Below the pieces are notes generated by a model that saw only the letters and a list, made by a program, of their open reading frames with translations, was not told where the DNA came from and searched no databases. The position numbers were made by a program, and so were the translations under genes. Of a DNA stretch of 64,000 nucleotides, positions 26,208-33,706 are shown in pieces. Position 1 is the first letter of the stretch. Each line of letters starts with the position of its first letter. This stretch comes from CAWICD01 sp052267165 (GTDB lineage: Bacteria > Vulcanimicrobiota > Vulcanimicrobiia > Vulcanimicrobiales > Vulcanimicrobiaceae): NCBI GenBank assembly GCA_052267165.1, contig JBKQHO010000015.1, positions 19,687 through 83,686 of the forward strand, given 5' to 3'.

Positions 26208-26236
26208 TTGACTATTCATCTGGGAGGGTCTAGCCT
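26208..26236 (+). promoter_or_regulatory. Likely sigma-70-type promoter of sufB
   Basis: TTGACT (26208-26213) and TAGCCT (26231-26236) are separated by exactly 17 bases. The -10 is weak (TA...T) but the -35 is good. The expected start of transcription is about 26242-26244, only a few bases before the sufB ATG at 26246. The mRNA would therefore be nearly leaderless. Confidence 0.5.
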
Positions 26237-26245
26237 TAACGTGAT

Positions 26246-27676
26246 ATGGCAACCGAGTTGAAGCCCATCGCCTCGCAGGCTGCGGTCACCGACGCCGACT
26301 ATCGCCACGGGTTCCACGACACCGAAGAGCACTACGCCTTCAAGTCGAAAAAGGGCCTGAATCGTGAGATCGTCGAGCGCATCTCCTCGATGAAGGAAGA
26401 GCCTGCTTGGATGCTCGCCTTCCGGCTCAAAGCCTACGAGCTCTTCCGCAGCAAGCCGATGCCGGAGTGGGGCGATACGGCGCTGCTCAACGAGATCGAC
26501 TTCGACGACATCCGCTATTTCGTCAAGGCTTCGGAAGAGCAGGGGCGGACGTGGGACGACGTCCCCGAGGATATCAAGCGGACCTTCGATCGCTTGGGCA
26601 TCCCCGAGGCCGAACGCAAGTTTCTCTCGGGCGTCTCGGCGCAGTACGAGTCCGAAGTCGTCTACCACAGCGTTCGTGAAGATCTCGAAAAAGAGGGCGT
26701 GATCTTCTGCGACATGGATACCGCGCTGCGCGAGCATTCGGAGATCGTCAAGAAGTATTTCGCGACCGTCATTCCGCCGGGCGACAACAAGTTCGCCGCC
26801 CTGAACTCGTCCGTCTGGTCGGGCGGCTCGTTCGTGTACGTTCCGCCGGGCGTCGAGGTCAAGACGCCGCTTCAGGCTTACTTCCGAATCAACACCGAGA
26901 ACATGGGCCAGTTCGAGCGCACCCTCATCATCGCCGACAAGGGCGCGAAGGTCCATTACATCGAGGGCTGCACCGCGCCGCAATTCTCGACGGCCTCGCT
27001 GCACTCGGCCGTGGTCGAGCTGATCGCGATGGAAGGCGCTTCGATCCGCTACACCACGATTCAAAACTGGTATCGCAACATCTTCAACTTGGTCACCAAA
27101 CGCGCCGTCGCGTACAAGAACGCCACGGTCGAATGGGTCGACGGCAACATCGGCTCGCGGCTGACCATGAAGTATCCCGCCATCTACTTGATGGGCGAGG
27201 GCGCGCGCGGCGAGATCCTCTCGATGGCGTTCGCGGGCGAAGGGCAGCATCAAGACGCGGGCGCGAAAGTGATCCACGCGGCTCCGCGTACGACGTCGGT
27301 CGTGACGAACAAGTCGGTCTCGGCGCACGGCGGCAAGACTACCTATCGCGGCCTGGTCGAAGTCTTTCCGGGCGCGGTCGGGTCGAAGACGCGCGTCAAA
27401 TGCGACGCGCTCATCATGGACGAGAAGTCGTCGAGCGACACCAAGCCCACGATGAAGATCAACGAGCAGCACGCGACCGTCGAACACGAGGCGAGCGTTT
27501 CGAAGATCGGCGAGGAGCAGCTGTTCTACGCGATGTCGCGCGGACTCTCCGAAGCGGACGCGACCGCCATGATCGTCAACGGCTTCTTCGACTTCTTCGT
27601 CAAGGAACTGCCGATGGAGTACGCGGTCGAGCTCAACCGGCTCGTGAAGATGGAGATGGAGGGCGCGGTCGGCTAA
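26246..27676 (+). CDS. sufB: Fe-S cluster assembly scaffold SufB
   Basis: 476 residues, full length. FHDTEEHYAFKSKKGLNREI and NKFAALNSSVWSGGSFVYVP are SufB signatures. The internal cysteine of YIEGCTAPQFSTASLHSAVV and the Cys of TRVKCDALIMDEKS correspond to the two functional cysteines of E. coli SufB. VEHEASVSKIGEEQLFYAMS ends the beta-helix core. It builds nascent Fe-S clusters with SufC and SufD, but neither gene is adjacent: the next gene lies on the other strand. It appears to be transcribed alone. Confidence 0.95.
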   Translation: MATELKPIASQAAVTDADYRHGFHDTEEHYAFKSKKGLNREIVERISSMKEEPAWMLAFRLKAYELFRSKPMPEWGDTALLNEIDFDDIRYFVKASEEQGRTWDDVPEDIKRTFDRLGIPEAERKFLSGVSAQYESEVVYHSVREDLEKEGVIFCDMDTALREHSEIVKKYFATVIPPGDNKFAALNSSVWSGGSFVYVPPGVEVKTPLQAYFRINTENMGQFERTLIIADKGAKVHYIEGCTAPQFSTASLHSAVVELIAMEGASIRYTTIQNWYRNIFNLVTKRAVAYKNATVEWVDGNIGSRLTMKYPAIYLMGEGARGEILSMAFAGEGQHQDAGAKVIHAAPRTTSVVTNKSVSAHGGKTTYRGLVEVFPGAVGSKTRVKCDALIMDEKSSSDTKPTMKINEQHATVEHEASVSKIGEEQLFYAMSRGLSEADATAMIVNGFFDFFVKELPMEYAVELNRLVKMEMEGAVG

Positions 27677-27686
27677 CCAGCCGCTT

Positions 27687-27720
27687 AAAAAAGCGAGGGA
27701 GCGCATATCATCGCTCCCTC
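27687..27720 (-). terminator. Rho-independent terminator (minus strand)
   Basis: GAGGGAGCG (27695-27703) and CGCTCCCTC (27712-27720) pair perfectly with an 8-base loop. On the minus strand the hairpin is followed by GCTTTTTT (complement of 27687-27694), the classic U-run. It would end transcripts of the minus-strand hydrolase gene. The same hairpin, without a U-run, also lies just after sufB on the plus strand. Confidence 0.8.
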
Positions 27721-27922
27721 TGACCCTCCAGGCGATCCGGTTCGGAAGAGCATTCCTGGGCTCTTTTCGCTACGGCAATAGCCTGTTTGCGATTTTCAAA
27801 GCAGGGCGTTATCTTCGCGAACAAAAGGTCCTTGACTAAGTAATAAGTAAGAGTATGCGTCGATTCCGGTGATGGCAGCCGCGGTCGTCGCCATGCGAAC
27901 CTCCGGTCGTCATCGTAAGCGT

Positions 27923-29896
27923 TTAGTGCGAAGCGGGTGACGGGGTCGGCGTCGGCATCGGAATCGTATTCGCGCCGGGGACGATGAGCTGTCCGGGCAG
28001 AACCGTCGGGCGCGCAATCGGTTTGGAGAGAATCGGCGTGTTGCCCGGCGGCGGCGGCGGCGGGCGGCGCATCGGCGCGGGCGGGATCGGCGCGTGCGAG
28101 GACCGGGCGCTTGCGCTCACCACCCCGCCGGTCGCCCTCACCTCGTCGAGCCAATCCGCGATCGCGCCTTCGGTCGAGGGATCGAAGCGATACGGAAAGA
28201 TCGCCTCGCTGTTCTGCCGCGAGTCGGCATCGTAGCGGCCCCCGAAACGCTCGGAGAGGTCGCCGGCGACGACGACCGTGGCGCGCGGATTGGCAGCACG
28301 CAGCCGGTCGTCGTACGATTGCACGTCGTTCGGCATCCGCACCGGCGAGACGACGCCCGAGTGCAACACGAAGAGCGGAACGCGCGTCCGGGTTGCGAGC
28401 GCGACGGGATCGTGGCCGAAGCTCGAGCGCTGCCAAGCACTGTTGTTCGGCGCGATCGTGCGGCCGTCGACGAACAGCGTCGTTTGCGGCGGCGACGCGA
28501 GGTGCGCCGCGTGCCGGCGGGCTGCCGCTTCGTGGTAACTCACGACCGACGGTCCGAGCGCGATGACGCCGGCCACGTAGCGATTGCCGTCGGCGGCCGC
28601 CAGCGCAAGGTCGGCGCCGTAGCCGTAGCCCAGCAGGTACACGTGCTTGGCATCGATGCCGCCGCTCGAGACCAGCGCGGACAGCGCGGCCTGCGCGTCG
28701 GCCAGCGACTGTTCCCACGTCATCTGGTCGAAGGCGCCGGCGCTTCTGCCCGCGCCGCGTCCGTCGTAGCGCAGCACGAGGTAGCCGCGTTGGACGAGCG
28801 CGCGCGCCAGCGCCGGAAACATCGGGTCGGGGCCGTTCTCCGAATAGTCGCGCGTGGCCGGTTCGGGGACCGGCGGCGGGATGAGCAGGACTGCCGGCGG
28901 CGCTTCTTTTGTGGGGGCAGGCGCGCTGCGTGCGCCGCTCAGACGGGTCCCGTCCTGCGACGTGAACGAGATCGGTTGCGACGGCAGCTCCGGCGCTGGG
29001 GTCGTCTCCGGCGCTGAGGCAAGATTGGGCAGCTCGCCGCCGCGGCTCGTGTACGAAACGAGCCGCGCATCGAGGTTGTAGCCTTCGAGGTAGACTTCGT
29101 GGACGACCAGCGAGTGCGGGTCGTACCAGACCGTCGCGATCCCGGGAAGTTCGAGCGCGACGTCGCTGCTCGGCGTCTTCGGACCGGCATGCGCCCTCAC
29201 CACGCGCTCGACCGTCAGTGCAGGGTCCGGCGGGAACGCTTGGCTGACCGGCGCGACCGCGATCTCGTTCGACAGATGCCGGTACGCCGGAAGCATGAGA
29301 TAGCCGGTCATGAACGGTCCGTCCAAGATCCAAGGCAGCCTGGGAAGCCGGACACCCGAGGGCAGCGGCGAGGGCGAATCCGAGGCTGAGATGGGGTGCA
29401 TGAACACGCCGTCGACGGCGTCGAGCGTGGCTCGCGCCACGCCCGCGTCGAGGTGATAACGCACGGTCGTCTGCGAGTCGAACGGCACGTGGGGACGGGC
29501 CGAGCCTTCGTGCCCCAGCGGCTCGGTGCGCAGAAACGGGGCCTGGTAGGTCGCGACGTACGCCTCCGCACCCAAGTCCCGGTAGCGATAGGCGCCGAGG
29601 ATCCGCGCCCGCGCGGCCCCGACGACTCCCACCTCATCGCTTTCGATCAGGTTCTGCCCGGCGCGGCGGGTCAAGATCACGGTCGTCGTGCCCTGGTCCG
29701 TCCCGTTGCGCGCCAGCGCGAATAGGTAGGTCCCGTCGGGCGGCGCCGCGGGCTCGGGTATGGTTGCGACGCCCGGCGAGGCTGGTGCCTCGACCGGCTT
29801 CGACGTTGCCGACGGGGCCGGCCCGGCGGCTGCTGCAGCGGCGAGCGCCGCGCACAAAGCAAGTGCCGTAGCGAGAACGGCGGGACGGTTTGCCAT
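27923..29896 (-). CDS. Exported alpha/beta-hydrolase-like protein lacking the nucleophile serine
   Basis: 657 residues. A signal peptide (ATALALCAALAAAAAAG) is followed by a beta-rich N-terminal domain (about 50-300), an alpha/beta-hydrolase domain (about 300-590) and a Pro-rich tail (PMRRPPPPPPGNTP). The hydrolase strand LVLRYDGRGAGRS is typical, but the nucleophile elbow reads LLGYGYGADLAL: Gly425 (GGC, 28622-28624) replaces the usual Ser. A normal catalytic His is also not evident in VVVAGDLSERFGG. It is probably a periplasmic or secreted pseudo-hydrolase that binds rather than cleaves. Unlike a decaying gene, the frame is intact and long. Confidence 0.75.
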   Translation of the reverse strand: MANRPAVLATALALCAALAAAAAAGPAPSATSKPVEAPASPGVATIPEPAAPPDGTYLFALARNGTDQGTTTVILTRRAGQNLIESDEVGVVGAARARILGAYRYRDLGAEAYVATYQAPFLRTEPLGHEGSARPHVPFDSQTTVRYHLDAGVARATLDAVDGVFMHPISASDSPSPLPSGVRLPRLPWILDGPFMTGYLMLPAYRHLSNEIAVAPVSQAFPPDPALTVERVVRAHAGPKTPSSDVALELPGIATVWYDPHSLVVHEVYLEGYNLDARLVSYTSRGGELPNLASAPETTPAPELPSQPISFTSQDGTRLSGARSAPAPTKEAPPAVLLIPPPVPEPATRDYSENGPDPMFPALARALVQRGYLVLRYDGRGAGRSAGAFDQMTWEQSLADAQAALSALVSSGGIDAKHVYLLGYGYGADLALAAADGNRYVAGVIALGPSVVSYHEAAARRHAAHLASPPQTTLFVDGRTIAPNNSAWQRSSFGHDPVALATRTRVPLFVLHSGVVSPVRMPNDVQSYDDRLRAANPRATVVVAGDLSERFGGRYDADSRQNSEAIFPYRFDPSTEGAIADWLDEVRATGGVVSASARSSHAPIPPAPMRRPPPPPPGNTPILSKPIARPTVLPGQLIVPGANTIPMPTPTPSPASH

Positions 29897-29951
29897 CGAA
29901 GTCAGCCATCTGCGGTTGCCTGGTCCGAAATCCTGCCCGCAGCCGCCGGCG

Positions 29952-29980
29952 TTGTGCGCTTAGTCGGACTGTGGCACAAT
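29952..29980 (+). promoter_or_regulatory. Likely promoter of the Rieske gene
   Basis: TTGTGC (29952-29957), a 17-base spacer and CACAAT (29975-29980) lie upstream of the ATG at 29988. The predicted transcription start falls at or within a base or two of that ATG, so a leaderless mRNA is expected. This also argues for the second of two in-frame ATGs as the real start. Confidence 0.5.
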
Positions 29981-29987
29981 GCGCCGG

Positions 29988-30299
29988 ATGGCACTGTCGC
30001 AACATTCCGTAGCAAAGAAATCCGAGATCCCCGAGGGCACGACGCGCCGAGTCGCGGTGGGCAGCCGGGGCATCCTGCTGTGCAACGTCGAGGGCGGCAT
30101 CTACGCCATCGAGGACGTTTGCACGCACGACGGAGGACCGCTCGATCAAGGCGAGCTGGAGGGCTGCCGGATCATGTGCCCGCGCCACGGCGCCTATTTC
30201 GACGTCACCAGCGGAGCAGCGCTGACGCTGCCCGCGATCATTCCCGTCGAGACCTTTCGCGTGCTGATCGACGGCGACGATATTTACGTCGACGTCTAA
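29988..30299 (+). CDS. Rieske [2Fe-2S] ferredoxin-like protein
   Basis: 103 residues. The two cluster-binding boxes are CTHDGGPL (Cys and His) and CPRHGAYFD (Cys and His), spaced as in NirD/ferredoxin-type Rieske proteins. There is no membrane anchor, so it is a soluble electron carrier or oxygenase ferredoxin. No oxygenase or reductase partner is adjacent. The start at 29988 is chosen from the promoter spacing; an ATG at 29979 would add three residues and overlap the -10. Confidence 0.9.
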   Translation: MALSQHSVAKKSEIPEGTTRRVAVGSRGILLCNVEGGIYAIEDVCTHDGGPLDQGELEGCRIMCPRHGAYFDVTSGAALTLPAIIPVETFRVLIDGDDIYVDV

Positions 30300-30302
30300 T
30301 CG

Positions 30303-30318
30303 CCCCCTAAAACGGGGG
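30303..30318. terminator. Short G/C hairpin after the Rieske gene
   Basis: CCCCC (30303-30307) pairs with GGGGG (30314-30318) around TAAAAC immediately after the stop codon. No U-run follows on the plus strand, so it is either a weak or Rho-assisted terminator or an mRNA 3'-end structure. Confidence 0.4.
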
Positions 30319-30403
30319 CCCTCGAAAGGATAGCACGCTCCTGCATGAGCGTCACCTTTGTCGGATGGCCCGCGGCGCCTTGTTCGATACGCTCCTCCTT
30401 GTA

Positions 30404-31237
30404 ATGATCAGGCTGCTGATGTGCCCGCCGACCCACTACGCGATCGCGTACGACATCAACCCGTGGATGACGCGCAACGTCGGAACGGCGACGCGTGACG
30501 CGGTTCGGCAATGGGACCGGCTCGTGGAAGTGCTCAACTGCGTCGGCGACGTGCGCATCGAATGCGTCGAGCCGCGTCCGAACCTGCCCGATCTCGTCTT
30601 CACTGCGAACGCAGCCCTGATCAGCGGAAAACTGGCCATCGTCAGCACGTTCCGCCATCCGGAGCGGCGCCGCGAGCAGGGGACGTTCCGTTCGTGGCTC
30701 TCGCAGAGCGGCTTCGGCACGACCTTCTTGCAGCAGACCTCGTTCGAGGGCGCGGGCGACGCGCTGTTCGACCGCCGCCGGCCGTTGCTCTACGTCGGCT
30801 ACGGTTGGCGCAGCGAGCGCACCGCCGCGACGCAGCTCGGCGAGACGCTGGGAATTCGTACGGTTCCGTTGCTCTTGGTCGACGAGCGCTTCTATCATCT
30901 CGACACGGCGCTCTGCCCGCTTTCGAGCGGACACGTCATGGTCTACATGGATGCCTTTTCGCCTCACGCGCAAAAGCAGCTGCGCCATCTCATCGAGCCG
31001 GAATATCTGATCGAGCTTTCGATCGACGACGCGCTGGACTTCGCGTGCAACGCGGTCGAGTTGGACGGGACGATGGTCCTGCACCACGCCTCGACCAAGT
31101 TGCGCACCCGGCTCAACGCGGCCGGCTACCGAGTCTTCGCGACCGACCTTTCCGAGTTCCACAAGGCCGGAGGCTCGGCGCGCTGCTTGACCCTGCGCCT
31201 CGACGACGGCCCGGCCCGCGCGGAGGTCGCCGCCTAG
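30404..31237 (+). CDS. Guanidino-group hydrolase (DDAH / amidinotransferase family)
   Basis: 277 residues with the beta/alpha-propeller fold. PPTHYAIAYDINPWM and RPNLPDLVFTANAALI are the N-terminal substrate motifs (N-x-x-D-x-V-F-x-x-N). The catalytic His is in FYHLDTALCPLSSG and the catalytic Cys is in GGSARCLTLRL near the C-terminus. Relatives hydrolyse arginine, dimethylarginine or related guanidino compounds to citrulline or ornithine; which one is not readable. The ATG at 30404 is preferred over a frame extension to 30365 because the fold begins there. Confidence 0.83.
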   Translation: MIRLLMCPPTHYAIAYDINPWMTRNVGTATRDAVRQWDRLVEVLNCVGDVRIECVEPRPNLPDLVFTANAALISGKLAIVSTFRHPERRREQGTFRSWLSQSGFGTTFLQQTSFEGAGDALFDRRRPLLYVGYGWRSERTAATQLGETLGIRTVPLLLVDERFYHLDTALCPLSSGHVMVYMDAFSPHAQKQLRHLIEPEYLIELSIDDALDFACNAVELDGTMVLHHASTKLRTRLNAAGYRVFATDLSEFHKAGGSARCLTLRLDDGPARAEVAA

Positions 31238-31257
31238 CCACCCTTCGCCGGTCGAAA

Positions 31258-31286
31258 TTGACAGGGCTGGGAGCCCGGTGTAAAAT
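31258..31286 (+). promoter_or_regulatory. Strong consensus promoter of rplU
   Basis: TTGACA (31258-31263), exactly 17 bases, then TAAAAT (31281-31286): a near-perfect sigma-70 promoter. Nine bases separate the -10 from the rplU ATG at 31296, so transcription should begin about 31292-31294 and give an mRNA with only 2-4 leader bases. Confidence 0.8.
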
Positions 31287-31295
31287 CGGCCGGTT

Positions 31296-31616
31296 ATGTA
31301 CGCGATTATCGAGGCGGACGGCAAGCAGTTCCGCGTCACTGAAGGCGCGACGATCCGCTGCGACGCGATCGATCGTGAGGCCGGCTCCCAGATTGCCTTC
31401 GACCGGGTCGTCCTGGCCAGCGCAGGCGGGTCCCAGGTCGCCATCGGTCGCCCGCTCGTCGAGGGCGCGCGCGTCGTCGGGACGGTCCTGCGCCAGGCCA
31501 AAGACAAGAAGATCCTGGTCTTCAAGTACAAGCCGAAGAAGCGCGTCCGCAAGCTCGTGGGCCACCGCCAGCGCTTCGCTGAAGTGAGAATCGACAAGAT
31601 CGAGCTGCCGGCCTAG
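31296..31616 (+). CDS. rplU: 50S ribosomal protein L21
   Basis: 106 residues, the normal length. MYAIIEADGKQFRVTEGATI is the L21 start, and VLRQAKDKKILVFKYKPKKR followed by LVGHRQRFAEVRID is the conserved C-terminal RNA-binding region. It binds 23S rRNA domain I in the large subunit. It is followed 13 bases later by prp, the usual order. L27, which normally comes next, is not found. Confidence 0.96.
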   Translation: MYAIIEADGKQFRVTEGATIRCDAIDREAGSQIAFDRVVLASAGGSQVAIGRPLVEGARVVGTVLRQAKDKKILVFKYKPKKRVRKLVGHRQRFAEVRIDKIELPA

Positions 31617-31629
31617 CCTGCTTAAGCCC

Positions 31630-31977
31630 TTGCTCGAAGTCCGCATCCGCCAAGACAGCCACCAGCGGCTGTCTTCGTTTTTGGCAACCGGGCACGTGGG
31701 GCTGGCCGAGAGCGGCCAGGACGTCGTCTGCGCGGCGATCTCGGCGATCCTGCAGGCCGCTTGGCTCGGGCTCGAACAGGTCGCCAAGGTCGAGGTGGAA
31801 GGCAAACGCAAGACCGGCCGCCTCGAGCTGCGGTGGCCAGCCGGCATGCGGGACGACCCCGCCGTCCGCGCGATCGTCGGGACGGCGGCCCTTTCGGTCG
31901 AGCAGATCGCCGCCCAATTTCCGGATCACGTCCGCATCATCCGCGAGCAAGCAACGGGTGAAAGCGGCCCCGGATAG
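31630..31977 (+). CDS. prp: Ribosomal-processing cysteine protease Prp (DUF464)
   Basis: 115 residues from a TTG. The catalytic His lies in FLATGHVGLAESG and the catalytic Cys in QDVVCAAISAILQAAW, the Prp signature. In Firmicutes and some other phyla Prp removes an N-terminal extension from ribosomal protein L27 and is encoded between rplU and rpmA. Here rpmA is missing from the expected position, so the substrate gene must be elsewhere or the protease may have another target. Confidence 0.88.
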   Translation: MLEVRIRQDSHQRLSSFLATGHVGLAESGQDVVCAAISAILQAAWLGLEQVAKVEVEGKRKTGRLELRWPAGMRDDPAVRAIVGTAALSVEQIAAQFPDHVRIIREQATGESGPG

Positions 31978-31993
31978 CGAAGAAACCTCCACC

Positions 31994-32245
31994 ATGACCG
32001 ACACGTATAGGCCGCTCTCAGACGACCGTAACTCCGCCCCTGCGCCCGGCTCGTCTTATGAATCGCCCCAGACCAACGAGACCGGGCGAACGATCCTCGC
32101 CGGCATCGTCGGCGGGCTTGCCTCCGCGGTGGGCTACGTGATCTACACGCGCCTTCCGCCCGAGCAGAAGGACAAGCTGCACCAGCAGGTCCGGCAAGTC
32201 GCAGAGAGCCGGATCAACGAGTTGCGCTCCCGCTTCAACGTCTAG
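31994..32245 (+). CDS. Small single-pass membrane protein
   Basis: 83 residues. A polar, Pro/Ser-rich N-terminus is followed by one membrane helix (TILAGIVGGLASAVGYVIYT, about residues 36-55). A charged helical tail KDKLHQQVRQVAESRINELR follows. It occupies the place where rpmA would be expected after prp. Function unknown; the tail could be a short coiled coil. Confidence 0.6.
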   Translation: MTDTYRPLSDDRNSAPAPGSSYESPQTNETGRTILAGIVGGLASAVGYVIYTRLPPEQKDKLHQQVRQVAESRINELRSRFNV

Positions 32246-32256
32246 CAGCGTGATGA

Positions 32257-32394
32257 AACCCCCGCGCCACAAAGCGGCGCGGATTTTCCGGTGGATCGAG
32301 AAGCCGCCGAGGGCGCAATGCCGGGACGCATTGTCACCGAGGCGGCGACGAAGAGCCGGCGGAAAGCCGCGTCGCGACTGGTGCGGGGGTTTTT
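32257..32394 (+). ncRNA. Candidate structured RNA with alternative pairings, class not recognised
   Basis: The 5' arm 32257-32269 (AACCCCCGCGCCA) pairs with 32379-32391 through 13 base pairs with one G-U, followed by a U-run, so the whole element closes into a terminator. Nested inside are a stem around 32284-32294/32354-32364, GCCGCC (32303-32308) with GGCGGC (32341-32346), and an apical CAATGC/GCATTG hairpin (about 32316-32333). The same 5' arm can instead form CCGCGCC-acaaagc-GGCGCGG (32262-32282), followed by ATTTTCC. No TPP, FMN, cobalamin, lysine or c-di-GMP consensus matched. Confidence 0.5.
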
Positions 32395-32409
32395 CAGCAG
32401 CCTGCTAGA

Positions 32410-32685
32410 CTAGCCCGTTCGAGCGGGCGGCTCGGCTTCCGGTTCGCTCTCTCTCGGGCTCATTTCCGGCGGCTGCGCTTCATGTCGCGGCGCGGTTTCC
32501 CGAGTGCGATCGAGTAGCTCCGCTTCGTCGGCCGCACGTTCCATCTCCCTGACGAACGCCTGGGACGTCGTCTGGACGTCTCGAACCACGTGCCCGACCT
32601 TCCGGGCAACTTTAGGAAGTTGCTCGGGACCGAAGAAAAGCAGCGCCGCAGCCCCGAGGATGAGCACGTCAGCGGGCGAGAGCAA
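32410..32685 (-). CDS. tatA: Twin-arginine translocase protein TatA/TatB
   Basis: 91 residues from a TTG with an excellent GGAGGAACCC ribosome site. The hydrophobic helix and hinge SPADVLILGAAALLFFGPEQ with LPKVARKVG are diagnostic, followed by an amphipathic helix and an acidic/Pro tail. It forms the pore-associated component for folded-protein export. The FGPEQLPK hinge fits TatA/E and TatB alike, and no tatC is adjacent. Transcription is convergent toward the candidate RNA. Confidence 0.88.
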   Translation of the reverse strand: MLSPADVLILGAAALLFFGPEQLPKVARKVGHVVRDVQTTSQAFVREMERAADEAELLDRTRETAPRHEAQPPEMSPRESEPEAEPPARTG

Positions 32686-32776
32686 AGGGTTCCTCCCCTC
32701 GTCCGTGCAACGATTGGCGTCCACCCTTACGGCTAAGGCGCACCACCACCTCACCCAAAGGACCGGCAGCGAGCGC

Positions 32777-33277
32777 TTGAAGATCATCTACACGCGTGGG
32801 AACAGGACCGAGACGCTGGCCTCGATCTCGACTCTCCGCAAGATCCTGGGCCGCTTCGTACGACATCGCGTCTTCTATGAAGTCTCCTCGCGCAATAAGC
32901 GCGGGCATGAGTTCTTCTCGACCAAGAACACCTTCGTGGTCGGCTCCATCGAGGTCGTCAACCGGGACTATTTGACGATCACGATCTTCGACGCACACAA
33001 CTCCACCCATTCGATCGAAATCCTGAACCCGTCCGCCATGCGCATTTACGACGAAACGATGGGAAAGGGCTTCGCCGTCTCGTTTCTGAGCGAATCGCCG
33101 GGGGACGTCGAGTCGCGTTGCTACCTGCGCGACGAGGGCGACGAAGGCGAGGGCGTCAAGCAGCGCTGCGAGCTCGAGAAGATCTCGCTGCCGCAGCTCT
33201 TCGAGTACCTCGAGGAGATCACGCACGTCCAAGGGGTCGCCGGGCCTCGAGTCGATCCGCAAGCCGCAGGTATCTGA
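32777..33277 (+). CDS. Uncharacterised cytosolic protein
   Basis: 166 residues from a TTG with AAAGGA upstream. It has alternating beta strands and charged helices: SISTLRKILGRFVRHRVFYE, FVVGSIEVVNRDYLTITIFD and SLPQLFEYLEEITHVQGVAG. There is no signal peptide or known motif. It is divergent from tatA (91 bases), and its last 59 bases overlap the convergent TPR gene. Function unknown; the long overlap makes antisense control possible. Confidence 0.55.
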   Translation: MKIIYTRGNRTETLASISTLRKILGRFVRHRVFYEVSSRNKRGHEFFSTKNTFVVGSIEVVNRDYLTITIFDAHNSTHSIEILNPSAMRIYDETMGKGFAVSFLSESPGDVESRCYLRDEGDEGEGVKQRCELEKISLPQLFEYLEEITHVQGVAGPRVDPQAAGI

Positions 33278-33698
33278 CCGCATCGGCTTGCCGCCCCGCA
33301 CGTTTGCACGCAACCCCGAGGTTGCGGTAGGCGACGGCGTAATTCTCGTCGGCCCGAATGGCGGCCTCGTAGTAGTCGATCGCGTCGGCCAGCTGGCCGT
33401 CCTCGAGAAGCAGGTTGCCGAGATTGACCAGCGCAGGCGCGCAGCGTTCGCTCGCCTCCAGCGCCTCGCAGAACGCCGCGAGCGCTTCAGGGCGCCGGCC
33501 AAGACCGACCAGCGCGACGCCGCATTTGTTACGCGCACTCGCCAGCGCCTCACCGTCCGCGGCCTCGTTCGCGGCCGACGTAAGGGACGCCAACGCCTCT
33601 TCGAGCCGCCCCGCGTCGAGCGCCGCCACGCCGCGCTCGTAGGCCCCGCGCGGTTCGCGCCTGCCGAACGCGGCCAGCAGGCGTTTGGGGTCGAACAT
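33219..33698 (-). CDS. TPR-repeat protein
   Basis: 159 residues built from about three tetratricopeptide repeats: GAYERGVAALDAGRLEEALA, APALVNLGNLLLEDGQLADA followed by IDYYEAAI, and AVAYRNLGVACKRAGRQADA followed by VRYL. Such repeats make protein-protein contacts. It is cytosolic with no other domain. It starts 8 bases from the divergent trmD. Confidence 0.8.
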   Translation of the reverse strand: MFDPKRLLAAFGRREPRGAYERGVAALDAGRLEEALASLTSAANEAADGEALASARNKCGVALVGLGRRPEALAAFCEALEASERCAPALVNLGNLLLEDGQLADAIDYYEAAIRADENYAVAYRNLGVACKRAGRQADAVRYLRLADRLEARRPLGRA

Positions 33699-33706
33699 AT
33701 TCCGAC

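Noticed and set aside
27708..29333. A 541-codon minus-strand frame inside the hydrolase gene
   Set aside because: It runs out of phase with the hydrolase on the same strand and is Arg-rich; the hydrolase frame has the signal peptide and fold motifs.
32257..32394. Known classes (SAH, c-di-GMP, lysine, SRP or 6S RNA) for the structured element
   Set aside because: Short words such as CCGAGGGCG and GGGACGC resemble SAH or c-di-GMP cores, but the surrounding conserved positions do not fit, so no class is assigned.
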